A DNA stretch of 64,000 bases from Lentisphaerota bacterium (GCA_021413965.1 JAIOPI010000018.1:111514-175513), one strand, 5' to 3'; positions 18,611 to 29,491 are shown, numbered from the stretch's first letter. The notes: a model not told the origin generated them from the sequence alone. Numbers and translations: made by a program.

Positions 18611-19222
18611 TTACGGCATGGGCGCCGGTGCGGCTGGCGTATCGGACGGGGGCGTGCCCGGGACGGGCGCCGGCATCTGCGGCATCAGGCTGATGTACGG
18701 CGTGCTCACCGGCTGTCCCGGCGGAACGAACGCGGGCGCCGGTTCACCGGCGACCGGCAGGCTCCTGACGTACTGGTAGAGCGACCGGAGGTCCTCGTCG
18801 CTCAAGGTCTTCAGGGCCCACCACGGCATGGGGGGATGGCCATCGCGAATCCGGGCATATTGAACCCAGGTGTCCTCATCCATGTCCTGCAGCAGCAGGC
18901 GCAAATTCGAGGCGTACGACGTGCCCCATGGCCCCTGCCAGCCGACGGGACTCCCGGTCAGCCATTCGGTTTCGGGCACGTGGCCGTCCTTCTGCATGTA
19001 TCCTGGAGTGTGACAGTCATTGCAGCCCGACACGGTCACGAGGTAGCGCCCCGCGTCCACCGGTGAGGCGGCCTGCACGCGAATGGATGTGGCGGGTGTC
19101 ACGGGCGCGACGCTGCTCTCGGCGCCTGCCCGCGCGGCATACCCCGCCGCCAGTGCGGCCGATACGCCCAAACCCGCCATCCACACCAATCTCGAACGCA
19201 ACACGGCATGTTTCGTACCCAT
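18611..19222 (-). CDS. c-type cytochrome, exported
   Basis: Signal/TM N-terminus; CNDCH heme motif; MPWWALKTLSDEDLRSLYQYVRSL. Confidence 0.85.
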   Translation of the reverse strand: MGTKHAVLRSRLVWMAGLGVSAALAAGYAARAGAESSVAPVTPATSIRVQAASPVDAGRYLVTVSGCNDCHTPGYMQKDGHVPETEWLTGSPVGWQGPWGTSYASNLRLLLQDMDEDTWVQYARIRDGHPPMPWWALKTLSDEDLRSLYQYVRSLPVAGEPAPAFVPPGQPVSTPYISLMPQMPAPVPGTPPSDTPAAPAPMP

Positions 19223-19402
19223 CTTTACCCTCCCGTTTGATTTAAATCGTGTGCATTTCCATGGGGTGTGTCAAGTGGACGTGCAGGCCATTTTCCTGGT
19301 CGACATTCGGGCCGACGCGGACGGGGATGGGGGGCGCGGCCATCCTGCGGCAAGGCGCAGGTTGCAAGAAAGCAGGCATGTGGGCTAGCCTGCCGTCCAT
19401 CC

Positions 19403-20959
19403 ATGCGCGCCAGATCCAGCACTCCGTTTCTGAGCCTCCACGGCGTCTCGCTGCGCGTGGGAGAGCGCCTGTTGTTCACCGGGACCACGTGGACGTTCCG
19501 GCGGGGGCAGCAATGGGCGTTGGTGGGGCCGAATGGGGCGGGCAAATCCTGCCTTGCCGCGGCCCTGTGCGGGCACGTGCCAGTGGTGCGCGGCGACGTA
19601 CAGTATCACTTCCGCATGCCGCCGGGCGTCGAGCCGGAACACGCCGTCGGGACCGTTTCCTTTGCGGAACAGCGGGCGGCCGTCGGCAACGGGTTTGTGC
19701 AGGCGCGTTGGAACACCTGGGCCTTGGAGGGGGCGGCGCGCGTGTCCGACTACCTGTCGCGGGACCACGTTGAGGATCGCAATCCGTTCGAGATCCGCGT
19801 TGATCCGCCGGGCGCGGCCGCCGCGTTTGCGCGGCGGCGCCGGCATGCCATCGCCGCCACGCAAATTGCCTCGCTGCAGCGCCGGGCGCTGATCACGCTG
19901 TCCAACGGCGAAATGCGCAAGGTCGTGCTGGCCCGGGCGCTGTGCCGCCCCCTGCGCCTGCTGATTCTCGACGATCCGTTTGCAGGACTCGATGGGTTGT
20001 ACCGGCGACATTTGCGCGACGTGCTGACGTCGATCATGCGCGGGCCGCTGCGCGTGCTGCTGATCACGCCACGGCTGTCCGATCTGCCGCGGGGCATCAC
20101 GCATATGCTGGTGGCCGAACGCGGCCGGGTCGTGGCGCAGGGGGCGGCCGGCGTCGTGCGCCGCCTGGCCGTCGTGCGCCGTCTGCTGGCGCCACATGCC
20201 GTGGCCGCCGCCGGGCGCCTGCCCATCCCCGTGCCCGCCTCGCCTCCGCGCCCGGCCGGCCGTGACGTGATCTGCCTGCGAGAGGTGACGGTGCGCTACG
20301 GGCGCACGACGATCCTGGACCGGGTGAACTGGACGGTGCGCGCCGGTGAAAGCTGGGCGCTGCTCGGCCCCAATGGCGCCGGGAAAACGACCGTGCTCAG
20401 CCTGATTGTCGGAGACAACCCACAGGCGTATGCGAACGACGTCTCGGTGTTTGGCCGGCGGCGGGGAACCGGGGAATCAATCTGGGAGATCAAGCGCCGG
20501 ATCGGATGGATATCGCCGGAAGTGCACCTGAACTGCGATGGGGCACGCTGTTGCCTGGACACGGTGCTCGATGGATTTTCTTCAGCCGATGGCGCGCGCC
20601 CGCCGGGCACGCGCCGCCAGCGGTTGCAGGCGCGGCAGTGGTTGAAGGCGTTTGGGCTGCTGGCGCACGCGGGGCAGCCGCTGGGCACGCTGTCGACGGG
20701 ACTGCAACGCATGGTCCTGCTCGCGCGGGCACTGGTTGCGGGGCCGGACTTGCTGGTGCTGGATGAGCCGTGCCAGGGATTGGATGCCGCGCATCGCCGG
20801 CGGTTTGTTCAGACCGTGGATGCGATTCTGCAGAGGACCGCCACCACGGTGATCTACGTGACGCACCGGCGCGACGAGCTGCCGGCGCGGCTGCAGCACG
20901 TTCTGCGATTGAGCGGCGGCAGGGGTGGATCTTCATCAGGCGGCCGGCGTCGCGGGTAG
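19403..20959 (+). CDS. duplicated ABC ATPase (ModF-like)
   Basis: Two P-loops, GPNGAGKSCLAA and GPNGAGKTTVLS, and two ABC signature regions; no TM. Confidence 0.85.
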   Translation: MRARSSTPFLSLHGVSLRVGERLLFTGTTWTFRRGQQWALVGPNGAGKSCLAAALCGHVPVVRGDVQYHFRMPPGVEPEHAVGTVSFAEQRAAVGNGFVQARWNTWALEGAARVSDYLSRDHVEDRNPFEIRVDPPGAAAAFARRRRHAIAATQIASLQRRALITLSNGEMRKVVLARALCRPLRLLILDDPFAGLDGLYRRHLRDVLTSIMRGPLRVLLITPRLSDLPRGITHMLVAERGRVVAQGAAGVVRRLAVVRRLLAPHAVAAAGRLPIPVPASPPRPAGRDVICLREVTVRYGRTTILDRVNWTVRAGESWALLGPNGAGKTTVLSLIVGDNPQAYANDVSVFGRRRGTGESIWEIKRRIGWISPEVHLNCDGARCCLDTVLDGFSSADGARPPGTRRQRLQARQWLKAFGLLAHAGQPLGTLSTGLQRMVLLARALVAGPDLLVLDEPCQGLDAAHRRRFVQTVDAILQRTATTVIYVTHRRDELPARLQHVLRLSGGRGGSSSGGRRRG

Positions 20960-21949
20960 CTCCGGCCGGAACTGGTAGGTCGGCTCGGTCCGCTGGCGTG
21001 CGATGATGGCGCCGATCTGCCTCCAGGTTTTCAGCAGTCCGTCGGGGGTGGGCGGCAGCTGGGGTGCGCACAAGCGGTGCAATTTTCGCAAATTGTAGCA
21101 GGGCACGGCGGCGTACATGTGATGTTCGATGTGGTAGTTCATGTGCCAGTAGATGAACCGCAGGAAGGGGTTCACGTGGATGGTGCGGCAGCAGAGCCGG
21201 AAGTCCGGGGTCTTGTCCATGAGCCCAACGTGCTGGGTGTTGTTCAGAAGGTAGAGCAGCCAGCCACCGTAGAACGGGGCGAGCGTCGTCAGCACCGGCA
21301 GCAGCCAAAGGCGCTCGTAGATCGACACGCTCACGATGAGGATGTGGAATGCCAGGATGGCGCGGGACCAGTTGAAGAGGCGGCGCCGGCCGGCCTCGTC
21401 CATTTCGGCCAGCACCCTCGTTTCCCAGGCTCCGTCGGCACGTTCCGCGCTCAGCCGCACGGTGCGCTTGATCCACTTCCACAGGCCGAGCGGGTGGACG
21501 ATTCCGGTCCGCACAAATTCCCCGACTGACATCAGCATCGGCAGCGTCACTTCCAGATCGCGAGGCGGGTGGAGGGTATGCTGGTGGTGGCGCGTATGGC
21601 TGGCCGTGAACCAGTACACATTGTTCCAGCTCAAGAGGCTGAACACGTGCGCAAAGAACGTATTGAGGGCGCGCGTCTTGAATACCGTCTGATGGCACAA
21701 CTCGTGGAAGCCGTTCAGCAGGAATCCCCAGACGCTGCCGTGCACAAAGAGAATCAGGAGCACGATCGGCCAGGAGACCCGGCCCTGTGCCAGCCAGGCC
21801 GCCGATCCGGTGAACGCGAGGAGCGCGAGAAAGCCGCCGGTCTGGAGCCAGCCGCGCAGGTCGCTGCGCTCATTCAACTGGCGCAGCATCTCCCGCTCCA
21901 CCGGGACGCGGTACCAACGGATGGGGGCTTCGGGGGCTTCCGCCTTCAT
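20936..21949 (-). CDS. fatty acid desaturase
   Basis: Histidine boxes HELCH, HTRHHQH, HIEHH; the ORF-track extension upstream of 21949 is antisense artefact. Confidence 0.9.
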   Translation of the reverse strand: MKAEAPEAPIRWYRVPVEREMLRQLNERSDLRGWLQTGGFLALLAFTGSAAWLAQGRVSWPIVLLILFVHGSVWGFLLNGFHELCHQTVFKTRALNTFFAHVFSLLSWNNVYWFTASHTRHHQHTLHPPRDLEVTLPMLMSVGEFVRTGIVHPLGLWKWIKRTVRLSAERADGAWETRVLAEMDEAGRRRLFNWSRAILAFHILIVSVSIYERLWLLPVLTTLAPFYGGWLLYLLNNTQHVGLMDKTPDFRLCCRTIHVNPFLRFIYWHMNYHIEHHMYAAVPCYNLRKLHRLCAPQLPPTPDGLLKTWRQIGAIIARQRTEPTYQFRPELPATPAA

Positions 21950-22069
21950 GAGGTTCCCGGGTTCAAGGGGGGCATGGTATAGAAATGTGCGGGATGCGTG
22001 CCAGCCCGGAAGTGCGGGCCCGATGGCCGCGCTTGACAAGCCGGCCCTTTCGGCGCAGACGATGCGCGG

Positions 22070-23134
22070 ATGAGGACGATTCGGTGGGGCATCATTGGCT
22101 GCGGCGACGTGACGGAGGTCAAGAGCGGGCCGGCGTTTCAGCAGGCGCCGGGCAGCGCGCTGGTGGCCGTGATGCGGCGTACGGCGGCGCGGGCGGAGGA
22201 TTACGCGCGGCGGCACGGCGTGCCGCGTTGGTATACCGATGCTGATGCGCTGATTGCGGATCCGGATGTGGACGCCGTTTACGTGGCGACGCCCCCGGGA
22301 AGTCACCTGGAGCATGCGCGGCGCGTGTGCCGGGCCGGCAAGCCCTGCTATGTCGAGAAGCCGATGGCCCGCCACGCGCCGGAGGCGCGCGCGATGGTTG
22401 AGGCGTTTCGCATCGCTGGCGTCCCGCTTTTCGTGGCCTATTACCGGCGGGCGTTGCCGCGCTTTCGCGCCCTGAAAGAGATTATCGCATCCGGTCGCCT
22501 CGGTGCGCTGAGCGGCGTCGCGTTCATCCTGGCCCGAGCGCGTCGGGAGCCGGCCGCACCAGGCTGGCGGCTGGATCCGGCGATCTCCGGTGGCGGGCTT
22601 TTCCTGGACATGGGGTGCCACGTGCTTGACCTCATCGATTACCTCGCGGGGCCGGTGGACGTGACGCAATCCACGGTCTGTCACGCCGGAAGCCCGTGGC
22701 TTGCAGAGGATCGCGTGCAGATGGACTTTCGCACGACCGCGGAGGTGCCTGGCCGCGGCGAGTGCGACTTCGCGGCCGGCGCTGATGCGGATGAGCTGGT
22801 CTTCCGCGGCGCGGCGGGGCGAGCGAGCGTCGCCGTGTTCGGGGACGGGCCGGTGCGCCTGGAGACCGTTTCCGGGTGCGAGGACGTGCACGTCCCGCAT
22901 CCCGAGCACGTGCAGCAGCCGTTGATCGCGTCCATCGTGGCTCAACTGCTTGGCGGCGAGGCTTGTCCCAGCACGGGTGAAAGCGCGCTGCGTACGACGC
23001 AGGTGATGGACCGCGTCCTGACGGCCTACTACGGTGGGCGTGACGACGCGTTCTGGGAGCGCCCGGCGTCCTGGCCGGGGGCGGCCGGCGGGGCGGTGAT
23101 GTGGAGCGCCGACCGCGGCGGCGACCGGGGGTAG
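22070..23134 (+). CDS. Gfo/Idh/MocA family oxidoreductase
   Basis: WGIIGCGDVTEVKSGPAF Rossmann; VYVATPPGSHLEHA; YVEKPMA. Confidence 0.92.
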   Translation: MRTIRWGIIGCGDVTEVKSGPAFQQAPGSALVAVMRRTAARAEDYARRHGVPRWYTDADALIADPDVDAVYVATPPGSHLEHARRVCRAGKPCYVEKPMARHAPEARAMVEAFRIAGVPLFVAYYRRALPRFRALKEIIASGRLGALSGVAFILARARREPAAPGWRLDPAISGGGLFLDMGCHVLDLIDYLAGPVDVTQSTVCHAGSPWLAEDRVQMDFRTTAEVPGRGECDFAAGADADELVFRGAAGRASVAVFGDGPVRLETVSGCEDVHVPHPEHVQQPLIASIVAQLLGGEACPSTGESALRTTQVMDRVLTAYYGGRDDAFWERPASWPGAAGGAVMWSADRGGDRG

Positions 23135-23242
23135 CGGTTCGGGACGGGCGCATGACGGGTGTCGCTGGCTGCCCGCGGATCTCCGCTTTCCAAGTCGTTG
23201 GTGCTGTGACAGAGTGCGCGTGATCGACAGGAGGTCCAGCCG

Positions 23243-24244
23243 ATGATAGACAGTCGCTATGCCACCATGACGTACCGTCGCTGCGGGCGCAGCGGCCTGA
23301 GGTTGCCCGCCCTCGCGCTGGGCTTCTGGCAGAACTTCGGCGAGGTTGATGTCTTCGACCACGCGCGCGCCATGGTCGTGAAGGCCTTCGACCTCGGGAT
23401 TACACATGTGGATCTCGCCAATACCTACGGCCCGCCCATGGGCGCGGCGGAAGAAACGTTCGGCCGGATCTTGCGGCGCGATCTGGCGGGGCATCGCGAC
23501 GAGCTGATCATCGCCACCAAGGCAGGGTTCACGATGTGGCCGGGCCCCTACGGCGACTGGGGATCGCGCAAGCATGTAGTCTCGAGTCTCGACCAGAGCC
23601 TGCGGCGGCTGGGGGTCGATTACGTGGACATCTTCTACCACCACCGGCCGGATCCGGAGACGCCCATCGAAGAGACCATGGGCGCGCTGTCGCACCTGGT
23701 GCGTCAGGGAAAGGCGCTGTACGTGGGCATCAGCAACTACCGCCCGGAAGCGGCGCGGCGGGCCATCGCCCTGTTGCGCGAGGCCGGGACGCCCTGTCTG
23801 ATTCACCAGCCCGTGTACAGTCTTTTCAACCGCTGGGTGGAGGATGGCCTGCTCGATCTGATCGCGGCGGAGGGCGTGGGGTGCATGGCGTTCTCGCCGC
23901 TGGCGCAGGGTCTCCTGACCGACCGGTACCTCGACGGGATACCGGCCGGGTCGCGGGCCACCAAGGCGCACAGTTGGCTGCGGCGCGAAGACGTGACGCC
24001 GGCCCGCGTCGAGGCGGCGCGAGCGCTGCGCGACATGGCCCGCGCCCGGGGACAGAGCCTGCCGCAACTGGCGCTGGCCTGGGTGCTCCGCCGTCCGGAC
24101 GTGACGTCGGCGCTCATCGGCGCGAGTCGTGCCGAGCAGATCGTGGAGAACGTGGGGGCGCTGGCGATGACCAGTTTTTCGGACGCGGAGCTGGCGGCCA
24201 TCGACGCGATCTGCGCACCGGTGTTGATCAAGCCCGGGAAATAG
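23243..24244 (+). CDS. aldo/keto reductase, YghZ/Gpr-like
   Basis: LRLPALALGFWQNFG, DLANTYGPPMGAAEETFG, IATKAGFTMWPGPYGDWGSRK, IGASRAEQIVENV closely resemble E. coli YghZ. Confidence 0.92.
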   Translation: MIDSRYATMTYRRCGRSGLRLPALALGFWQNFGEVDVFDHARAMVVKAFDLGITHVDLANTYGPPMGAAEETFGRILRRDLAGHRDELIIATKAGFTMWPGPYGDWGSRKHVVSSLDQSLRRLGVDYVDIFYHHRPDPETPIEETMGALSHLVRQGKALYVGISNYRPEAARRAIALLREAGTPCLIHQPVYSLFNRWVEDGLLDLIAAEGVGCMAFSPLAQGLLTDRYLDGIPAGSRATKAHSWLRREDVTPARVEAARALRDMARARGQSLPQLALAWVLRRPDVTSALIGASRAEQIVENVGALAMTSFSDAELAAIDAICAPVLIKPGK

Positions 24245-24411
24245 CGCGGCAGCCACTTTGTTACGAGGGCGCACCTCGCGCGCCGTCTTATCCTTGCGGG
24301 ATCCCCGGGCACGCGGCTGATTGGCCAGTTACCGTTGCCGCGACCTGCGAGGTCCCGCCCGGCCACCTGTGGCCGGCTCACGGGAGGGGGCCTGTCCGGT
24401 GGCCTCGTGGC

Positions 24412-25665
24412 TCACCGCCGCCGGCGATTGAACCCGCCGCCACTGCCGCCGCTGCCATAGCGGCGCGGGCCGCGTTGTCCAGGGCGGTGTCCGGGGCTGG
24501 CCGGTCGTGGGGCTGGTGCTGCGGGCGGAGGGGTGGCGAAGCCGGGCACCGTCTTTCGCTCGATGCGCTTGCCGATGAAGCGCTCGATCTTGCGCACATT
24601 GTCTTCCTCGTCGGGATCCACGAACGTGAGGGCGTTGCCGGTGGCGCTGGCGCGGCCGGTGCGGCCGATGCGGTGAATGTAATCCTCGGCGAAGGCCGGC
24701 GTGTCAAAATTGACGACGTGGGAAATCCCGTCCACGTCGATGCCGCGCGCCGCGATGTCCGTGGCGACCAGCACGCGGTAGTGGCCGCGCTTGAAGCCGT
24801 CGAGCGCGCGCTGGCGCTGCCCCTGGGTGCGGTTGGCGTGCAGCGCCGCGGAGGGAATGCCGCGTCGCTCCAGGCGCTGCTGGATCCGGTCCGCGCCGTG
24901 CTTGGTGCGTGAGAAGACGAGCACGCAGTCCAGTTCCTCGGATTCGATGATCTGGAAGAGCAAATCAATCTTGCGATCGCGCGCCACGGAAATGAGGTGC
25001 TGTGTCACGCTGGCCACCGGGTTGCGGCGCTCGCCCACTTCGATCAGCTTGGGCTGGCGCTGTACGCTGGCGGCCAGTTCGCGCACGTCGGGGGACATGG
25101 TGGCGGAGAAGAGCAGCGTCTGGCGATCGGTCGGGATCTCCTTCACGATCTGGCGCACGGCGTTGATAAAGCCCATGTCGAACATGCGGTCCGCTTCGTC
25201 GATGATCAGCACCTGAACGTGTTTGAGGTCAACGCGGCGCTGGCCCATCAGATCGATCAGGCGGCCGGGGGTGGCGACGACGATGTCGACGCCGCGGGCG
25301 AGGGCGTGAAGTTGCGGGCCATAGCCCACGCCGCCGTAAATGGCGACGGAGCGCTGGTGCAGGAACCGGCCGTAGGTGCGGACGGACTCTTCGACCTGCA
25401 GGGCCAGTTCGCGTGTGGGCGTCAGCACGAGGGCCTTGATGCCGTGGCGCGTGCGTCCGGCGGCCTCTTCCGCGGCGAGGCGATTGAGCAGGGGGAGGAC
25501 GAACGCGGCGGTTTTGCCCGTGCCGGTTTGGGCGCAGCCGATGATGTCGCGGCCCTCCAGCGCGAGGGGAATCGCCCGGGATTGGATGTCCGTGGGCGCG
25601 GTGTAACCAGTGGCGAGAATGCCCTGGACGAGTTTATCTGACAGGCCGAGTGTTTTGAATGGCAT
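24412..25665 (-). CDS. DEAD-box RNA helicase (RhlE-like)
   Basis: AQTGTGKT, DEAD, SAT, HRIGRTGR; Gly/Arg-rich tail. Confidence 0.95.
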   Translation of the reverse strand: MPFKTLGLSDKLVQGILATGYTAPTDIQSRAIPLALEGRDIIGCAQTGTGKTAAFVLPLLNRLAAEEAAGRTRHGIKALVLTPTRELALQVEESVRTYGRFLHQRSVAIYGGVGYGPQLHALARGVDIVVATPGRLIDLMGQRRVDLKHVQVLIIDEADRMFDMGFINAVRQIVKEIPTDRQTLLFSATMSPDVRELAASVQRQPKLIEVGERRNPVASVTQHLISVARDRKIDLLFQIIESEELDCVLVFSRTKHGADRIQQRLERRGIPSAALHANRTQGQRQRALDGFKRGHYRVLVATDIAARGIDVDGISHVVNFDTPAFAEDYIHRIGRTGRASATGNALTFVDPDEEDNVRKIERFIGKRIERKTVPGFATPPPAAPAPRPASPGHRPGQRGPRRYGSGGSGGGFNRRRR

Positions 25666-25724
25666 GAAAGAGGGTAGCGACAATGGCGAGGGAAAGCGAC
25701 GACCAATTGCGAGGGCCGCCGCGC

Positions 25725-26807
25725 TTACTTCCAGGAACGGACGGTTGTGGTCTTGCCGCCGCTCGCGGCCGAGCGCTCGCACGCGTCGAGATAGGCCTGG
25801 ATTTGCGCGCCGCGCATCAGATCCGCCTGTTCGGGCTTGCCGCTGCGAATGGCGTTGATCAGGCGCTGGTAGTTGTTTGGTGTGGGCTTGATCAGGCGCG
25901 TTTCCCACTTGGTGGCGTGACGGTTTTTCCCGAGGCAGAGGTTCAGCTTGTCGTAGCCGTCGTCGAGGTTGATCCGCAGTGCGCCCTCCGTCCCGTGAAC
26001 GGCCAGCGCCACCGTATTGGCGTGTCCGGTGGCCCAGCGCGTCGTGTGGCACTGTCCCACGGCGCCATTACCGAAATGCAGTTCGATCATGGCGGTGTCG
26101 TTGGCATCGAGGGGTACGCCCTTCCATTTCGTGACCTTGCGTCCCTTGGCGTCCATCTTGGGAAAGGTGGCGAAGGTACAGCGCACCGACTCCAATTCCC
26201 CGGCGATGGCGGTGGTGAAATCAAGGATGTGACAGCCCAGATCGCCGAGTACGCCGCCCGAGCCCTTGGCGGTCTGCAGGCGCCAGAGCATGGCTTCAGA
26301 CGTCCAGCCGCCCCAGATGGCCGCGCTGAGCCAGGACTGCAGGTAGTGGCTGTGGACGTGGCGGATGTCGCCCAGCACGCCCTGGCGCACCAGGCTGAGC
26401 GCCTCCTGGAAGGCGGAACTGTTCCGGTAGCTGAAGTTGACCAGGTGTTGCGTGCCTTGCCGGCGATGCGCCGCCGTCGCGGCCTGGGCGACCTTTCTGG
26501 CTTCCGCGAGCGTCACCGTCAGCGGCTTTTCGCACATCAGGTGCTTGCCGGCCCGCAGGACGGCCAGGCTGGGGGCCGCGTGGTGGCGGTCCGGGGTGAC
26601 CACGGTCACGGCATCCACCTGGTCGATCAGTTCGTCAAGCGAAGCGGCCACGTGGGGGATGTCCCACTTTTTCGCAAAGGCCTGGGCGCGCTCGGCCAGG
26701 ACGTCCTGGCAGGCGGTCACGGCGACTCCCTTGATTTCCTTGAAGGAGCGTGCATGCGCGTTGGCCATGCCACCGGTGCCGACAATACCCAGTTTGATCA
26801 TTGCCAT
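25725..26807 (-). CDS. Gfo/Idh/MocA family oxidoreductase
   Basis: MIKLGIVGTGGMANAHARSF; CEKPLTVTLAEA. Confidence 0.92.
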   Translation of the reverse strand: MAMIKLGIVGTGGMANAHARSFKEIKGVAVTACQDVLAERAQAFAKKWDIPHVAASLDELIDQVDAVTVVTPDRHHAAPSLAVLRAGKHLMCEKPLTVTLAEARKVAQAATAAHRRQGTQHLVNFSYRNSSAFQEALSLVRQGVLGDIRHVHSHYLQSWLSAAIWGGWTSEAMLWRLQTAKGSGGVLGDLGCHILDFTTAIAGELESVRCTFATFPKMDAKGRKVTKWKGVPLDANDTAMIELHFGNGAVGQCHTTRWATGHANTVALAVHGTEGALRINLDDGYDKLNLCLGKNRHATKWETRLIKPTPNNYQRLINAIRSGKPEQADLMRGAQIQAYLDACERSAASGGKTTTVRSWK

Positions 26808-27058
26808 TGCAGTCCTCCGATATGCCCGTGCGGGGCGGTGCAGGTTGTGTGGCGGTGCCGGCCCATCAGGCGACACGTTGTATCGATTGCGGTGGTGAAA
26901 GACAAGCCGGCATGCCGGCCCTGTTTCATGCGCGCGGGTTCGGAAGGCGCTGGCCACGCGATGGGCGAAAACGCGCCCGACGGTGGTCTTCTGGCGCGAT
27001 ACTTGCTTTATACGCCTGGGGCGATCGTATCGTCGCGTGCCGGGGTGGGGAGAGGCCA

Positions 27059-27610
27059 ATGAAGATGTCGCGCCAGTTCTTCGATCCGAGGTTTCAGTTG
27101 CGCGAGCACAGGCAATCGCACGTGCTGGCCTGTATTCTGTTCTGGTCCGTGCTGAGCTACGTCGCCATCAGCCGTGTGCTCGTCAATGGGGCCGAGGTGC
27201 AGGGCCACAGCATGATGCCGACGCTGGCGGACGGGGACCGGGTCTTCTTGAATTTGTGGCTCTACCGGATCGTCGACCCTCATCGTGGGGATGTAATCGC
27301 CCTGGACGTCCCCGGTTACGACGGGGCCTCCGTCAAGCGCGTGGTGGCGCTGCCGGGCGAAACGGTTCAGGTCCGGGACGGGGCCGTGTTTGTCAACGGC
27401 CATGAACTGGATGAACCTTACCTGCCGCCCGGGATCATCACCCGGTCGGGCGCCCTGTCGACGAACGTCTACCAAGTGGCCGATGACTGCTACTTCGTCC
27501 TTGGAGACAATCGCGACGACAGCCTGGACAGCCGGCGATTCGGAGCTGTCTCGCGGTCATGGATCCGCGGCCGTGTTGCGGGGCTTGGCTTTGCGGAGTT
27601 CCGGTACTGA
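27059..27610 (+). CDS. lepB: signal peptidase I
   Basis: GHSMMPTLADGDRV (catalytic Ser), GASVKRVVALPGE (Lys), FVLGDNRDDSLDSRRFG. Confidence 0.95.
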   Translation: MKMSRQFFDPRFQLREHRQSHVLACILFWSVLSYVAISRVLVNGAEVQGHSMMPTLADGDRVFLNLWLYRIVDPHRGDVIALDVPGYDGASVKRVVALPGETVQVRDGAVFVNGHELDEPYLPPGIITRSGALSTNVYQVADDCYFVLGDNRDDSLDSRRFGAVSRSWIRGRVAGLGFAEFRY

Positions 27611-27750
27611 CCGGGCGTACCCGCCGGTCGCCAGGCGGGGTGAGGAATCCGGCCGGTGCCGCTTGTCTGGCCGGCCCGGCAGTGATACCTTGTCTGTGTG
27701 CGGTGCGCCGATCGTCGGCCGCCGGATGGAAACCTGAGGGAGATGGATTT

Positions 27751-28089
27751 ATGGACATGCTTATTCACACGGACGGCGTGACGCTCACCAAGAAACTGGA
27801 AGGGGCGATCGAGGAGAAGATCGGCCGGTTGGAGCAGTATGCGCCGCGGGCTCTGCGCACACGCGTCAAAATTCGCAAGGTCAGCGCGCACGCTGGCACG
27901 AGCCAGTTCGTGGTGGGGGTCCTGATCGAGGTGCCGGGGAGCGATATCAGCGCGGAAGAGAAGGGGCCCGAGCCCATGGCCGCGCTGGATCTCGTCTCGG
28001 AAAAGCTCGAGAGCCGGCTGCGCAAGATCAAGACCCGCCGCCTGCGCCGCCGCCACCACGATACGTCCGCGGCGATCGAGGCGGACTAG
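27751..28089 (+). CDS. hpf: ribosome hibernation promoting factor (short HPF/RaiA-like)
   Basis: MLIHTDGVTLTKKLEGAIEEKIGRLEQY; AALDLVSEKLESRLRKIKTRRLRRRH. Confidence 0.85.
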   Translation: MDMLIHTDGVTLTKKLEGAIEEKIGRLEQYAPRALRTRVKIRKVSAHAGTSQFVVGVLIEVPGSDISAEEKGPEPMAALDLVSEKLESRLRKIKTRRLRRRHHDTSAAIEAD

Positions 28090-28484
28090 TCGATCGACAG
28101 CGAGACGGAGAGGTGGTCGGATCCGCCGACGCTGACGTCGAGAATCGAGTTTCGGCCTTCGAGAATATCGACGTCCGCCGCGAACGTGCGGTCGCCGTTG
28201 GTTTCGTCGAGCACGACACGGGGCACGCCGGGGGTCAGGTCGAAGGCTTCCCAGTGGCCGTCATTCACTTCGCCGATCAGCACGCCGTCGACATAGACGG
28301 ACACGTTCATCTCGCCGTTGTTATCGACAATCAGGGCGCCCTGTCCCGGGGGTGCGGTATGGTCAAAGTCCTCCGTGGTATCGCAGCCGCTGGCGAGCAG
28401 GAGTCCGGCGAGCAGCGCGCCGGAAAACAGGTGGCGGGCGATTTGGCAAGGCGTGGCAGACCAAGTGAAGCGCGACATGTTCAT
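28086..28484 (-). CDS. hypothetical lipoprotein
   Basis: Lipobox GLLLASGC followed by a beta-rich domain. Confidence 0.7.
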   Translation of the reverse strand: MNMSRFTWSATPCQIARHLFSGALLAGLLLASGCDTTEDFDHTAPPGQGALIVDNNGEMNVSVYVDGVLIGEVNDGHWEAFDLTPGVPRVVLDETNGDRTFAADVDILEGRNSILDVSVGGSDHLSVSLSID

Positions 28485-28645
28485 CCTCCCTCGCACACCA
28501 CGGGGGTGCATTGTTGAGGCGCCATTATAGGGATGTCCCGGGCCCCTTGTCCAGCGGTAGCGCGTTCCAACAGCGGCGATGCGTCGCCGCTGGCGTCGCA
28601 GAAACCCTATGGCCAGAATGCGGTCATGTGGGGTAATATTAACGG

Positions 28646-29470
28646 ATGCAAACACCGGAACCCATGGTCGGCAGCCTGAGCCCGGAGCAGGTGGACTTCT
28701 TCCGCCGCGAGGGCTATCTCATCGTCCGACGTCTATTTTCCAGCGGTGAAGTCGACGCTCTGCGCGCCAGGTTCGAACGCCTGGTGGCGGGAACCGAGCC
28801 TGCCCCGCCGGGCCAGTGGCCGAACGATCCCCAGGCCGCAGATCCCCTGCAGCGCTGCCCGCGGGTCATGATGCCGCACCGTTGGGACGGCCTGTCGCGT
28901 CGCTGGCTGCTGGATCCGCGACTCCGCACGATTCTGCGCACGCTGCTGGAGGACGAGCCGATTGCGACGCAAAGCATGTTTTATTTCAAGCCGCCGGGAG
29001 CGCGGGGCCAGGCGCTGCACCAGGACAATTTCTACCTGCAGGTCGAGCCGCACTCGTGCATCGCCGCCTGGACCGCCATCGACCCCTCGGTCCCCGAGAA
29101 CGGCGGCCTCTCGGTGGTGCCGCACACCCAGGACTACGCGCTGGTCTGCCCGGAGCAGGCCGACATGGCGGAGAGTTTCGTCACGCACCTTGTCCGGCCG
29201 CCCGCGGGGGCGCAGGCGGTGCCCGCGGAACTGCAGCCCGGCGACACGCTGTTCTTCAATGGCAACGTCATCCACGGGTCCGGGCCGAACCGGTCGCCCA
29301 CCCTGTGGCGGCGGTCATTCATTTGCCACTACATGCCCGCGTCGGCGCGTTGCATCAGCTCGTGGTACTTCCCGCTGCTCAACTTCTCCGGAGACGAGGT
29401 TGTGTATGGTGCCACCCAAGGTGGCGGGCCGTGCGGCGTGGAGTTCAAGCTGGCGAACTACGGGGCCTGA
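28646..29470 (+). CDS. phytanoyl-CoA dioxygenase family protein
   Basis: LHQDNFYLQVEP (HxD) and distal HGSGPNRS. Confidence 0.88.
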   Translation: MQTPEPMVGSLSPEQVDFFRREGYLIVRRLFSSGEVDALRARFERLVAGTEPAPPGQWPNDPQAADPLQRCPRVMMPHRWDGLSRRWLLDPRLRTILRTLLEDEPIATQSMFYFKPPGARGQALHQDNFYLQVEPHSCIAAWTAIDPSVPENGGLSVVPHTQDYALVCPEQADMAESFVTHLVRPPAGAQAVPAELQPGDTLFFNGNVIHGSGPNRSPTLWRRSFICHYMPASARCISSWYFPLLNFSGDEVVYGATQGGGPCGVEFKLANYGA

Positions 29471-29491
29471 GCCGGGGTGGCTCCGGGGCCG

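Noticed and set aside
21950-24274. N-terminal extension of the 1112-aa minus-strand ORF
   Set aside because: Runs antisense through a Gfo/Idh/MocA gene and an aldo/keto reductase; the real desaturase starts at 21949
28086-28089. Convergent hpf and lipoprotein genes sharing overlapping stop codons
   Set aside because: A simple tight convergent arrangement; nothing further to support a special function
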